Positions 32,466 to 42,829 of a stretch of DNA of 64,000 nucleotides are shown in pieces; the stretch's first letter is position 1; each line of letters begins with the position of its first letter. The stretch lies in assembly GCF_016086655.4 (NCBI RefSeq), contig NC_052137.2, forward strand, positions 7,130,001-7,194,000, in the 5' to 3' direction. The position numbers and the translations under genes were made by a program. The DNA comes from Lepeophtheirus salmonis (Eukaryota; Arthropoda; Copepoda; Siphonostomatoida; Caligidae). The notes below the pieces were generated by a model, which saw nothing but the letters and a program-made list of their open reading frames with translations, searched no databases and had not been told where the DNA came from.

Positions 32466-33029
32466 CGCCCCTGATTAACCACACCTTATTTTCTAATTAG
32501 TTTCCTTTATTTAATTTTATAAAATGTCGTATTTTTATTGTATAAGATATCCACTGGTAATTCTGAAATACATTTAAATACGTCTTAACTCGTATGTAAT
32601 ACATCCCGTTAAGGTTCTATATCTGAAAAGATTTCATATGATACCACCTACATAATAATTAGTAAAAGGATAGATATCTCATTTCAGATTAGCTTTACAT
32701 TGGATATAATTTATCTGAACCCACTAAATCACATCTTTATTATATTCATTTTTAAAAACTTTTTATTTTTGAAATTAAAGTTAAATTAAGAAATAATTAG
32801 ACAATCTTTTTAATCATTTAATTTATTTAAAATAATAATTTGGGTGTTTGGGGAGTAGGTTAATTATTAGTATTATTCATAGTAGTGAAAATCGGGAGTA
32901 TTTTTAGCTGCCCTGTTGTTTTGGAGTTGGCAAACTGAAGAGTGAATTTTCTTTTCCTACTCTTTTGTCATTATTATTTGAATCCTGAGGAGAAACTTCA
33001 CTTCCTACTACATTTAATTATCTTCAAAA

Positions 33030-33200
33030 CCTGATGGAACAATTGTGTCTGTCCATGAGGGAGAGAGAATAATACTCAAGACTTGTTGCGGAGTAATAGT
33101 TGTAGGATTCGGAGTAGAATTCAGGATCGATATCCGAGTAATTCTTGCCATTGTCCCAACTTATTTTATAGTCCCCCCTCTCAATTAGTTTTTTTGAAAT
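33030..33200 (-). repeat. NYSD-family copy (open frame)
   Basis: Minus strand reads ISWDNGKNYSDIDPEFYSES, then YNYYSATSLEYYSLSLMDRH, then NCSIRF and a stop, about 55 codons open. The N-Y-S-D-(V/I)-D-P-(Q/E)-F-Y-S-E-S block is shared with nine other copies. This copy keeps both the front block and the terminal C-S-I-R-F block in one frame. Confidence 0.6.
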
Positions 33201-33249
33201 ATGTATAAAGTAAATTCTTGAGTCCAGGTTTTTGCTGCTTAATTACAGT

Positions 33250-33570
33250 GTACAGGAATAGTATTTGTCAACTTGGGTGCCCAAAGAGGCAATGACAGGT
33301 CCTAAGCTGGGCTGGCTGCTGCTCATCTTCGGACAGTCCTCATTCACAAAAGACTTGAGGTCAGCAATGTTGCTGTAGCGGACTAGGGATATTTTGGACT
33401 CCACTTTCCACTAGATACTCTATTCCGGGCTCTGGAGTGGCAACAAGTTAATTAAGATGACCATGCTTTTGAGGCCTCTCTTCAAAACCTTTTTGACTTC
33501 GCCCACAGCAGCCTTGACCGCCTTTGACACAGTAGACCGGTCTACAGACTTCTTTTTATTACAGAAGAGT
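33250..33570 (-). pseudogene. Mariner remnant: HTH joined to C-terminus
   Basis: Minus strand: KKSVDRSTVSKAVKAAVGEV (paired-type helix-turn-helix), then after a large deletion KVESKISLVRYSNIADLKSF and VNEDCPKMSS, which is the mariner C-terminal region. The pieces are in the right order for an internally deleted element. It separates two NYSD-family units. Terminal repeats not found. Confidence 0.55.
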
Positions 33571-33639
33571 AAATTTTCTTTGTCTAAGCTCCTATCATTA
33601 TTATTTAATTTCTAAGGAATTAACTAACTTTTCTACTGA

Positions 33640-33990
33640 TCTAGACGAAAGTGGATGGATCATTTGTGTGTGTTCATAAAATACGGTGAGTAACCCTACA
33701 GATTTGTTACAAAATTATTATTGTAAGTCCTTGTTGGACACTCAGAGTAGAATTGAAGATCAACGTCAGAGTAATTCTTGTCCATGTCCTGGCTTATTTC
33801 CTTCTCCCCGTCACTGCTGTTTGTAGCGGATCTAATGAAAATTGAAGACATTTTTAGCTCGCATGTTTTTTTGGAGCCTGGAGAATGAATTAAATCATAT
33901 TATTTAATTCCTAAGTAGTGAACTTTATTTTCTATTACATACAAGTTATCACTGATATATATGAAAGCGGATTAAACATTTCTCAATGCC
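33640..33990 (-). repeat. NYSD-family copy in tandem with a second unit
   Basis: Minus strand, from the 'CATTAGATC(C)GCT' head: DGEKEISQDMDKNYSDVDLQ, FYSECPTRTYNNNFVTNL, then a stop. Upstream of the head (33840-33990) lies the tail of another unit ('CGAGCTAAAAATG', 'AATTCATTCTCCAG'), so units here were head-to-tail. Confidence 0.55.
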
Positions 33991-33999
33991 AGTTGTGCT

Positions 34000-34890
34000 T
34001 CTGTTCGTCCCCGTATTGAATCCATCATTCGGAATGGAGGGGAAATCATTTAATATTATTTGTAGAAAATTGTTGGATTTCCAACTTTTGTTTCAAAAGT
34101 TTGCCATAAAAATGGCAGAAAATAAAATATGGAGAAGTGAAAAAGGCTTTTCAAAATTTCAATATTTTTTGTCTTCACCCTTTATAGTAAAACCACAATT
34201 GGAAAAAAATATGAACCCATTTAGATCTTGAACAAATGTATTGTGACGATTATTTTGGTTTTACTTTATAGTATAGATGGTAACAGTATGTTAATTTTCA
34301 ATTTGATCTCTATTGACCTTAGTCACTTCCTCAATATTCCCACGGAGTAACCAATTTACTTCATAAAGACAAATATTAATCTAGGACTAAACGGTTGTAG
34401 AGTTCGTAAAATTGAGTTTAAACTCAAATTATGGTTTGAGCATTAGGACAACTTGTAACTATATATAGTTTTGCGTAAAAAAAGTTTTTTATTTCTGGCC
34501 TCGCCTTACATTTTTCTAGGAATAAACGCTTATTGGAAAGAAATCATAATTTCAAAGTTTAATTAGGTCATGCAAACCATTTGAAACCGACAGTCCTATT
34601 TCAACTCTTACATGTCAAAATTCGCATTTATAGAAATTTATGAAGGAAAAGGCCATGATTATGCTTTTTTTTTTTTTTTTCATTTAAAGAGAAATATTAA
34701 TCTTCCATAAACAGTCCCAGAGTTAGACCTGATCGGGACTAATTGCATCAATTTGGAATTTTTCAAATAACAGGAGATCATATAACAACAATTAAAGTAC
34801 CCTAACATAACAAATTCTGGAGTTATTCACGTTCAAAGAGTTTTAAAAACTTCTGGATAGTGATTGTGTTTCTTCATCTCAACAATTGCC
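34000..34890. other. No gene recognised
   Basis: A/T-rich DNA with a T-run near 34665. The frame at 33986-34231 is low-complexity. Confidence 0.4.
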
Positions 34891-34899
34891 TAATTTATT

Positions 34900-35100
34900 T
34901 CATTGGTCACATTGCCTCTTGTATGAGCAAGGGGCAAACTTGGCTGTAATGATCTTATCCAGGGTATGAATGAGGTCAATGTTGGTTCCAACTCCGGAGT
35001 ACGAACCTGTACTCTGGTCAATGCATAATCCAATTTTCCAAGGAAACGGAAAGTTGAACCTTACATTGTATGTGGTGTATATATATATATTATTTAAGTT
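34900..35100 (-). CDS. Candidate exon, unknown protein
   Basis: Open for 66 codons. It reads YNVRFNFPFPWKIGLCIDQS, then TGSYSGVGTNIDLIHTLDKI and ITAKFAPCSYKRQCDQ with a stop at 34900-34902. The balanced, structured-looking composition contrasts with its A/T-rich flanks. The upstream part is a TA microsatellite, so the true 5' boundary is likely near 35070. No Met start. It could be a C-terminal exon. Family not recognised. Confidence 0.35.
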   Translation of the reverse strand, partial: NLNNIYIYTTYNVRFNFPFPWKIGLCIDQSTGSYSGVGTNIDLIHTLDKIITAKFAPCSYKRQCDQ

Positions 35101-35458
35101 CTACTTATAACCATTAGTTTTTGAATTTTAACTTTATTCAACTTTTGAGGTCGTAGATATGAAGAAATTAGTATTTTGATAAATTTTTGATACATCCTTA
35201 ACAAAACCAATGTATAATCCATTATTAAAAAGTTATGAAATAGCTATAAAAAAAACATAAATCTTTTACAAAAGTGTCAAATGGTAAAGTCATGGAATTA
35301 GGAGAAATGATGAGTTTTAAAAAATCATAATTTATTTTTATAGACAATTATATTGATCTAGTTGACATTGGATAATTTTTTTTTTTATTATGTGTTCAGG
35401 TGTCATTTGGTTTCGTAATGAAACCTTGTAATTAAAAATAAAGAGGATACAATCCTAA

Positions 35459-35602
35459 TTAAATGCCACATGGTTTTGTGTCCCCATTGCAATATAGACC
35501 AAACACAAGAGCGACTGTATTAAACTTCTCAAGATTCGAATATTTAATATCTGTCGACCCAACTAAGACAAGCAGCCAAGTAAAAATCCTTGTCACCTCC
35601 AT
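35459..35602 (-). CDS. Candidate small secreted peptide
   Basis: From ATG at 35602: MEVTRIFTWLLVLVGSTDIK..., 47 residues ending CNGDTKPCGI and a stop. The N-terminus resembles a signal peptide (a charged residue, then FTWLLVLVG), and two cysteines lie near the end. The opposite strand is equally open over the same interval, which weakens the case. No poly(A) signal or splice site supports it. Confidence 0.22.
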   Translation of the reverse strand: MEVTRIFTWLLVLVGSTDIKYSNLEKFNTVALVFGLYCNGDTKPCGI

Positions 35603-35699
35603 ATTTTTCTTTTCAATACTAAAATTAAACACGATATTCAGCCGACTCCGCCATGGATCATTGCGAGACAACTAACATAGGATATATATATTTATATAA

Positions 35700-36365
35700 C
35701 ACCTTAGCATTTAAGCGTAAACATAAGGTCATACATTAAATAACTCTTTACTCAAATAATATGTACTTTCAATTATGAATAATTGAGTGTTGAAATTATA
35801 GTTAGGAAATCCTGAAGGTTATGTTTCAAACTCAACGCTTCATTTCATTTTTGTCAAATATGAGTTTTTTTATATGCGAGTAGCTAAATAGATAAAAACT
35901 TTTGAAGGCAACTTCATATAAAGATATGTATCGTCTTTAGAACTAGGTATATAGTGTATAATAATAAGATTAAGTACAAAACAACAGTTCTGTATACATA
36001 TGTACATAGTATATGTTTGAACATTTATCATTTTTCGTTTATTATTCAAAATTACAGACTTACACAGTTACACAGGCAAGAAATAATCATTATTAACGTT
36101 GTCATAAAAAACAAGCATTACAAATTTGGGATTTATATATTTATCATCAAAGGAATTGGTGTGATTAGTCAAGACGTACAGGAGTACTACTCATCAGTGG
36201 CTTACTCACATTACTTTGTAGGGTTGTATCAAATATGTCCTCAAAAGCAGGAGTGGTTTTTTTCTGGCTGGCTATCTGAATAGGGTTGTGAATTTTCCCA
36301 AGTTATCATAATTATTATTGAATTAATGAATACAAAACATCGAAGTATACAAGTGCATATGGTCA
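35700..36365. other. No gene recognised
   Basis: A/T-rich DNA. The 109-codon frame at 35954-36283 has no domain, and its composition follows the base composition. Confidence 0.4.
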
Positions 36366-36369
36366 TGAA

Positions 36370-37090
36370 AGACGAAGAGAAACAATTAGGGTTTGCTCTG
36401 GAATTATAGGTCGTTGATGATCCACCTTTAAGTAATTCCAGCCTATTTTTCTGGCTATAAACTGAGTGGGATTCATGTGAGATTGCTCTCGCAGCTGCTC
36501 ACAACTTGTCTAATAAAATATCATGACAGCTAATAGTCTAGGAGCCTCCGATGGAAGATTTCCCCCTATGAGGTACAGAAGGTTTGACCCTCTGAAATTA
36601 CTTATGTCATCTAAAACATTGAATTTTTTTTGTCAGCCTGACCCCCCTTGCTGGGGCTGGCCTCCAGATCCCCCTAAAAATAGCCTCTGGGTGATTGTTT
36701 TAAACATAAGGTACGTTGACAAAACTTGCACCAAGTTATAGAACTATATCAGGACATCCTAAAAAATCAAGACCTCACTTTTTTGACAGAAATGTTTTGT
36801 CCAATCTTTGTTTTTTATGATGTCCTAACATAGTAGAAAGGAATGTAAATTTCTCAGGTTTTCAGTGACACAAAAAAAATCTTCTAAGTGACATACTTAA
36901 TTTTAGGGGTCAAACCTTCTGTATCTTATGGGGTGACATCTTCCATGGCAGGCTCTCGGGCTATAACCCGCTCTCCTCCCAAACGTTCCTCAAATATTAA
37001 GGATTACCGCATTAATTTTCGGTTTCTTTTATTTTAACATACCAGCAGGCCATGCTTCATACAACACTGTACATGATAAATGTATTGTTT
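36370..37090 (-). repeat. NYSD-family copy split by a foldback element
   Basis: 36370-36525 matches the head side of the family (compare 37860-38010: 'GTCGTTGA', 'GAGTGGGATT', 'CAGCTG', 'GTCTAATAAAAT'). 36970-37090 matches its upstream side (compare 38020-38100). The 440 bases between are a separate inverted-repeat element, so that element inserted into this copy. Confidence 0.55.
36525..36970. mobile_element. Foldback (inverted-repeat) element
   Basis: The left arm 36527-36630 includes 'GATGGAAGAT' and 'TACAGAAGGTTTGACC'. The right arm 36880-36965 has the reverse complements 'GGTCAAACCTTCTGTA' and 'ATCTTCCATGG'. Arms are about 90-100 bp and imperfect. The central part carries 'CCCCCCTTGCTGGGGCTGGC', an extra local hairpin. 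No coding capacity. Confidence 0.65.
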
Positions 37091-37529
37091 TGAATAAGAA
37101 TTTGCTCACAACGGACGCAGTATTACTTCATTTGCATGGATTGCATGGATACATGGATTATATGTATGAATGTACTGAATTTACAAGCTTTTAACAGAAC
37201 AATCGATTTAAAAAAAAAAAAGTTTTTTTTTTCATACCAACTTGTAGAAATATTTTTTCCCCCATCAAATGTTGATCACTTTAGAAGGATTTCAATTACT
37301 GAGAGGAAGCTTTCACCGGAAGCAACCCTTTAAATTCTGGCCGGACAAAAAAAATATTCAAGGGTATTCTTACTTATACCTAAATTTATGTTGTGATCAG
37401 TTTGGATTTTGGTTTGGCTGAAGTTGGTTTCAAAGCACATACTCTAATATAGTTTGTATTGGTTACAGATGTATAAAAACATATCCTAGAATGCATGAGC
37501 AAGATTTTTTTATTTTCCAAATGCTATTG

Positions 37530-37800
37530 TCATCCTTATTTAATTCTTGAAGATAGAATATCCAAGTATAAAGTAACGACTTTTACATAACAGACAAAGA
37601 GTAACAATGAAGGCTTGTTCAGGGGTAATATGTGTAAGTTTTTCTTCCCTCGGAGTAAATTGAGGATCGGCATCGAAGTAATTCTACCTTTGATATACAA
37701 AGTGTTTATTTATTTCCTGTCAAGGCTGATAAATTACTTCAAATTTTCAGAGCAACCACGTGTATTTTTGGTTTCTTTAATTTTTAAATACCGTCAGGAC
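37530..37800 (-). repeat. NYSD-family fragment
   Basis: Minus strand contains NYFDADPQF (codons around 37660-37685), with the family's flanking words on either side. The rest is decayed. Confidence 0.45.
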
Positions 37801-37839
37801 TTATATGATGAATCAGAGGCGTGTATTCAAAATAGACGG

Positions 37840-38110
37840 AGAGAAAGGTAGGAAGGTTTGCTCCTTCAGGAGTTATAAGTCGTTGAGGGTCCCCATTGGA
37901 GTAATTTCAGCTGCAGTACCTTGCGCTATACAGAGTGGGATTTGTGTGCATTTCATTTCCCTCACAGCTGCTTAACAGCTGATCTAATAAAACGTTATAA
38001 TTCCTAAGTTGCTTTCCTTCCAAACATTATTCAAATTGTCAGGGTGACGGCGTTTTATCGCATACTGACAGGTCATATTTTATGCAATAGTATGCATTAG
38101 ACAGAGGAAT
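37840..38110 (-). repeat. NYSD-family copy
   Basis: Minus strand: NVLLDQLLSSCEGNEMH, then NYSNGDPQRL after a stop. The head 'TTTTATTAGATCAGCTGTTA' is a near-palindrome (CAGCTGTTAAGCAGCTG). The upstream part resembles 36970-37090. Confidence 0.55.
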
Positions 38111-39070
38111 ATTAGCGAAAAGGGGGAAATACACATACTTACAATTCTGTATAAATAGCAAGTATTCAATTCAGGCCTATATTTTAAAGAAAGAGAGGAG
38201 AATAAAACGTAATTTACTAAAGATCAACCACAATACAATGATCAGATTTTATTACATATGTACTTTTAAATTAAAACAGTTTCATGCGTCTTATTAACTG
38301 AATCGCTAACGTAGTTTCATATGCAAGTATAAAGTATTTTTAAGGATAAATTTTAAATGATTTGTATTAAAACTTGGAGTCAAGAAATAGAAAGAAAAAC
38401 AAACCCTGTCTCCAAGGAATATATATAACCACATATTAATATTGAGTTATTCAATTATCATATTTTGCTATGATTGCTTTAAAAAGTATGAATTCTATTT
38501 TAATTTCAATAATCGAAGCAAAATTACTATTAATAAATTACTTTATAGACTTGATTTTCATACAATGTCAAATATATGTATTTTTGATAGTATTGATTTT
38601 ATTAACTATGCACATCATAATAAAATTTTAAAAACTCCACAGAAGCAATTTATTTATTTTATCATTATTTACTTGTGTCAATTTTGATTAAAATTAATTT
38701 TATCATGCAAACTAATTCATTTCTAGAAACTTTTATGGCATTACAATGATAGAAAACACTTTATCCATCAACTAGGTAGAGGGATACTAACATATGCCTC
38801 CGACCCGTGGTAAAAGTAAAGGAGTATCAAAGTTGAAAAACCAGTATGGGCAAAGACTATTATGATGCTATGAAGTATAAAGGAAATCTATACTATAATA
38901 ATGATAACCACGTATTTTTCCGTGCACTCAATCCAACATTATTATAAACCAAGAAATATAAACAGTTATAGACAATAGTTTCCTTTAGGCCTGAGTTCAT
39001 AGAAATGATAAGAAAAATGGAAGAACTGTACTTCTGTCATGGTTTCTAGGACAAAACATCGAACGTACAA
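38110..39070. other. No gene recognised
   Basis: Very A/T-rich. Frames such as 38442-38687 are Ile/Phe/Tyr/Asn-rich and follow base composition. Confidence 0.45.
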
Positions 39071-39099
39071 AATGTACAGGGTGGTCTAGATAAATTGTT

Positions 39100-39400
39100 A
39101 AAGGCATATAACGAAGGAACTAAATGGTGTTAGACTATTATTTGAATGCTACATTTGAGAAGTTCAATTAGTTATATTGTAATCTACCTCATTGATAATC
39201 TCGGCCATACGGCGTTGGAACCTTTGGACAACCCTGGCGACCTCGTGCAGATCCAGTTTTGTCATTGTACGGCTAATGGAATTATTTAGGGTCATACCAG
39301 ACGAATGATACTTGCCACAGACCTCATATTCGACCTTCCCTCAGAGATAGACATCCCATGGATTCAGGTCAGGGCTGTTTGCAGTCCCGAAATATGCACT
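39100..39400 (-). pseudogene. Mariner transposase C-terminal half
   Basis: Minus strand: PDLNPWDVYL, stop, GKVEYEVCGKYHSSGMTLNN, SISRTMTKLDLHEVARVVQR, FQRRMAEII. The P-D-L-N-P-x-D third-catalytic block and the E-x-A-x-V-x-x-F-x-R-R C-terminal block are recognisable. The upstream catalytic core is absent on this strand. Confidence 0.7.
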
Positions 39401-39888
39401 CCAAAAGTGAGTCTAATCGCAAAGCTGGATCTGCACGAAGTCCTGTTAAAGCCTTGACACTGTGGCCGAAGGTTATCAAAAGTGGCTGATTTCAATATGA
39501 ATAATTGAGTGTAATTAAATTTAGGTTTCAAATAAATAAAAAATATGGATATACCCCAACGAGTTTGTTCTTTATAAGGCTTAAAAAAATTCCCAAACAA
39601 ATATGGATCTCTCCGTAGAATGGACGGAAGTTCTATACGGAACAAAATACAACAGAAAAACTTCGAACAGACAAAATTTAGAACAGACAAAACGTCAAAC
39701 GTACGAAACGTCAAACTGATAATTTTTATTAAGATGTTTTGGAAACAAAATAATAATCTTGGAACAAAGAAATCTGAGGGCATGAGGAAATTCCAACCAT
39801 TAATGTGGACAAGGGTGGAATAACTGTAACCGACTTGTAAATCAGCTAAATAAGGCTATTTTTGTTTTTGGTATTTCGTCGTTTAAGC

Positions 39889-40640
39889 ATGGAAAAAGTC
39901 AGGAGAATTTCCATCATCGAAGCTTGCAGCGCAGAACACTCTGCTCAGGAGATAATTTCAATTATCAAATATCCAAAATCAACCGTTTATGACGTGATTA
40001 AGGCCTTTGATGAGGAGGGAAAGACTGAGAGAACAGCAAAATTAAACAAGATCTGATAAAATCCGGACTAAAAGGTTCATAGCTGGCTCGAAACAATCAA
40101 TTGACACTCATCCAAACACGCCAATTGCTAAGCTGGCCAATGCCCATAACGCAGGCAAAGGGATCTTCAAAAATGCCATCAGGATTGACTTAGGTTACTT
40201 GTAGAGGGTCAGAGCCTCAAAGCATCTGCCAACAGAGCAGAATCAGGCAGACAAAATCAGAAAAGGTAACATTCCTATTAACCAAATGAAGTGCAAGGTG
40301 GTCACGTGCATTTTTTTTCGAACGAGAAAATCTTCTCCATCGACGCCAACTATAACCGTAGAAACGAAAGATGGATCTGGTTGGACCCTGATTACGTCCA
40401 ACCAGACATGAAAACAAAGAATCCAGCTTCGGTTATGGTCTTGACGGTCATCAGTACGGAAGGACAAGTTATGCGCCCCTCCACTTCTTCCAAAAGAGTC
40501 AGAAGGTCACCAAGGAGGTCTACAAGGACGTTTTCAAAGACGTGGTCATCCTAGGGATGAATGAAGTCACTGATGGGATACCATATACATTCCACCAAGA
40601 CTCAGCGCCTGGTCATAAGGTCAAGATTGTCTAAAACTTA
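39889..40640 (+). pseudogene. Mariner transposase N-terminus and core, truncated
   Basis: ATG at 39889: MEKVRRISIIEACSAEHSAQ, EIISIIKYPKSTVYDVIKAF (helix-turn-helix). Then in shifting frames KSGLKGS, FFFERENLLHRR (the block normally F-F-S-D-E-K, first catalytic region), NKESSFGYGLDGHQYGRTSY-like residues, and FHQDSAPGHKVKIV with a stop. The second catalytic Asp (Q-D-S-A-P) remains. The third catalytic block is missing, since the right terminal repeat follows within 100 bases. Confidence 0.8.
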
Positions 40641-41081
40641 TTCTATCTTTCTATCATTTATACAAGTCTCATAATTAACCGTTAATGTTATTCTGGATTT
40701 ACCTTGTCCACCCTGTATATTTACTTTTTTTTAAACTCCATTTTTTGTTCTACTATATTTTTCTAGTAAATTTAAGGAACCTTTTATGATACAGTTGTAG
40801 TTAATACAATAGTTTTCATCTTTATTGTATTGAGTTTTCAAACTCTCTTGGAAATGATTACGACTCAAAAAGGTGGAAACATACTTTTGGATGATAGGTT
40901 TGCATATTTACCGAATAAAGAAAATTGTTGTACCATCTTTTATTAAATAATATAAAAGAGGACATTGTAGGGGTAGAGCCGTTACAAATAACAATTCCAT
41001 CAACATGTTTAACTATTAATTACATAGTTTAACAATAAAGGATTTATTTAATAAATAAATATATATTATTTGGCTGCAATT

Positions 41082-41354
41082 TCATGATGCTCTCAGATCT
41101 TTTTGTTCCATAATTATTTTTTTAATTATAAAAATGTTCCTATTACGTTTTGTAGGTTTGGCGTTATGCCGAGCACCGAATTCATTATAGATGTTCTTGG
41201 ATAAGTGCAATATATATCCGATTTTCAATCTCGTTCCTCTCATCCAACAAAACAAAAGTTCCCAATATTTGTAAAAGTGAAACTTCTTGAATGCTTCTAA
41301 CATCCAATTAATAAAACAGGCTGATTTTTGGAAGTGTACCTCCAATCCCGGCAT
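41082..41354 (-). CDS. Unrecognised 90-codon frame
   Basis: It starts MPGLEVHFQKSACFINWMLE and includes FCWMRGTRLKIGYILHLSKN. The composition is mixed, not purely A/T-driven, and it lies between two mariner remnants. No domain, signal peptide or splice signals were recognised. It could be decayed transposon sequence or a chance frame. Confidence 0.2.
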   Translation of the reverse strand: MPGLEVHFQKSACFINWMLEAFKKFHFYKYWELLFCWMRGTRLKIGYILHLSKNIYNEFGARHNAKPTKRNRNIFIIKKIIMEQKDLRAS

Positions 41355-41639
41355 CCTTCGCTACCCCTTCAGAATATCTAAAGTATGCAAGATTGACTTA
41401 TCATTTATTATATAATACTTATAAGCAAAAAAGTCCCTAGTGAGATGGAAAAAAAGAAGAGTCTGCTGAAAAAATTGTTTGTGATACAAATTGTCAGATC
41501 ATTGTAGGATGAATGATGAGTTCTAACAATAGGTTGAGTTAAACCTACGGGGTGGAGTCTAAATACTGTCAAATTAATAATCGCATGTAACTTTTACGCT
41601 GATGCCATTAGCTACCTAATATTTTGTATGAACACTACT

Positions 41640-42015
41640 CAGCATCATATCCATAACTGACAGAAAAATGACCTAAAATGGTGTATATTTGCAGAATTTA
41701 CAAGCTTGAGTCTGTTAGGTAAGATATAGCTCCAGGCACAGACCACTTCCAAAGGAATGTTGTCCCAAGTTCTAGTAATTAGGGAAGCTTTCAGTATCTC
41801 CAAATGGAAGTTGGAATTTTAATGATCATGCCCCTAAAATGCAACATATTACAAAATCCATCAGATTCAATAACGGACTGGATGGAGGATAAAATACAAT
41901 GCCCCAAAAACTAGTAAAGTGAGTCTTACGCCATTTTTGCTTCATAGGATTTGCTACAAGGAGCACAACCCTGTTTAAAGGTATAATAACTTCCGTTACG
42001 AGGGAATTTGTCATG
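41640..42015 (-). pseudogene. Mariner transposase C-terminal fragment
   Basis: Minus strand: QKWRKTHFTSFWGIVFYPPS, SPLLNLMDFVICCILGA, then in another frame LEILKASLITRTWDNIPLEV and LPNRLKLVNSAN. The order (Q-K-W, W-P-P-x-S-P-D-L-N-x-M-D, L-K-A-S-(L/I), R-L-x-x-V-x-x-A-N) is that of a mariner C-terminal half. The third catalytic Asp (L-M-D-F) is retained. Confidence 0.7.
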
Positions 42016-42425
42016 GCTAGAGACTTTTCTCAAGGATAATGGTCATGTAATTAATGTTGTTAATTTTGAACCCCGAGAGCAGAAAGATAATAAACGTTTT
42101 ACAGGACCGGCTAACGGCACCCTATACCCTTAACCCTCGATTGTCTCCTTTCAATGTATCTTAAATACAAATAGCGTCTTCTTTTGAACCCAAAATCCGA
42201 TCATTTTGTGATTGGAATATGAGCTCCACAGAAAAAATTTACAATCACTAAAAACAAGATTGGGAGGCGTGCAAAACTTCAAGAAGCAGAGATATTTATT
42301 AATTTTGTTGACTCTCTTTTTTCTCGTAAATGAAGAATCCCAAAAAAATGTTTTAAACAAACATTGTGACCGTAAGATCAATTATTAGTTGCATTTGAAA
42401 AAAAAAATGATATCTTTACGGGTTA

Positions 42426-42824
42426 TACGAGGGTGGTCTGAAAAGTTTCCGACGTAATAAAAATACCAAACACTTTTCAACAAAGTCTCCTTACACACTT
42501 TCCTAAGCAATGCTCCCATTTTGTAACACGTCGAAATACTACTCGGTGTTTATCTCTGCAAAATAATTGTTCATGTCACACTCTTTGTTTTTTGCTAAAT
42601 TACTCCAAGTTGGACTTCATGGACACGCCAAATTTTCACAAAACAAGCCTTCATATGTATACTATAGTTGGACTCTATTTAATTATCATTTTTTATCAAA
42701 AACACATCAACTCACTCAAGGAACTGTTACATAACAACAGATGCTAAATAGATGTGACTAGCCTTTATTTACGAGTGCTACCATGTTTACGTTCAAGTCG
42801 ATAACTTTTCAGACACCCCTCGTG
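42426..42824. mobile_element. 399-bp non-autonomous mariner-type element
   Basis: The left end 'TACGAGGGTGGTCTGAAAAG' and the right end, read in reverse complement, 'CACGAGGGGTGTCTGAAAAG', pair for about 30 bases. TA lies directly outside both (42424-42425 and 42825-42826). There is no reading frame of note, so it would depend on a transposase from a related full-length mariner. Confidence 0.85.
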
Positions 42825-42829
42825 TAGTT

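Larger units (their letters stand above)
39077..40715. mobile_element. Composite head-to-head mariner, TA-flanked
   Basis: The outer ends are inverted copies: 'CAGGGTGGTCTAGATAAATT' on the left, and 'CAGGGTGGACAAGGTAAATC' on reading the right end in reverse complement. TA lies on both sides (39075-39076 and 40716-40717). Inside, the left part codes on the minus strand for a transposase C-terminus, while the right part codes on the plus strand for the N-terminus and middle. The two halves therefore face away from a unique central segment (39480-39880), as in an inverted pair of truncated copies that now share outer ends. Confidence 0.7.

Noticed and set aside
35954..36283. 109-codon plus-strand frame
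   Set aside because: Residues are mostly those of A/T-rich codons (I, Y, K, N, F), with no domain, no splice signals and no poly(A) signal. Likely chance.
39364..39783. 139-codon minus-strand frame
   Set aside because: It starts in the unique centre of the composite mariner and runs out of frame over the real transposase C-terminus. It is not a natural protein.
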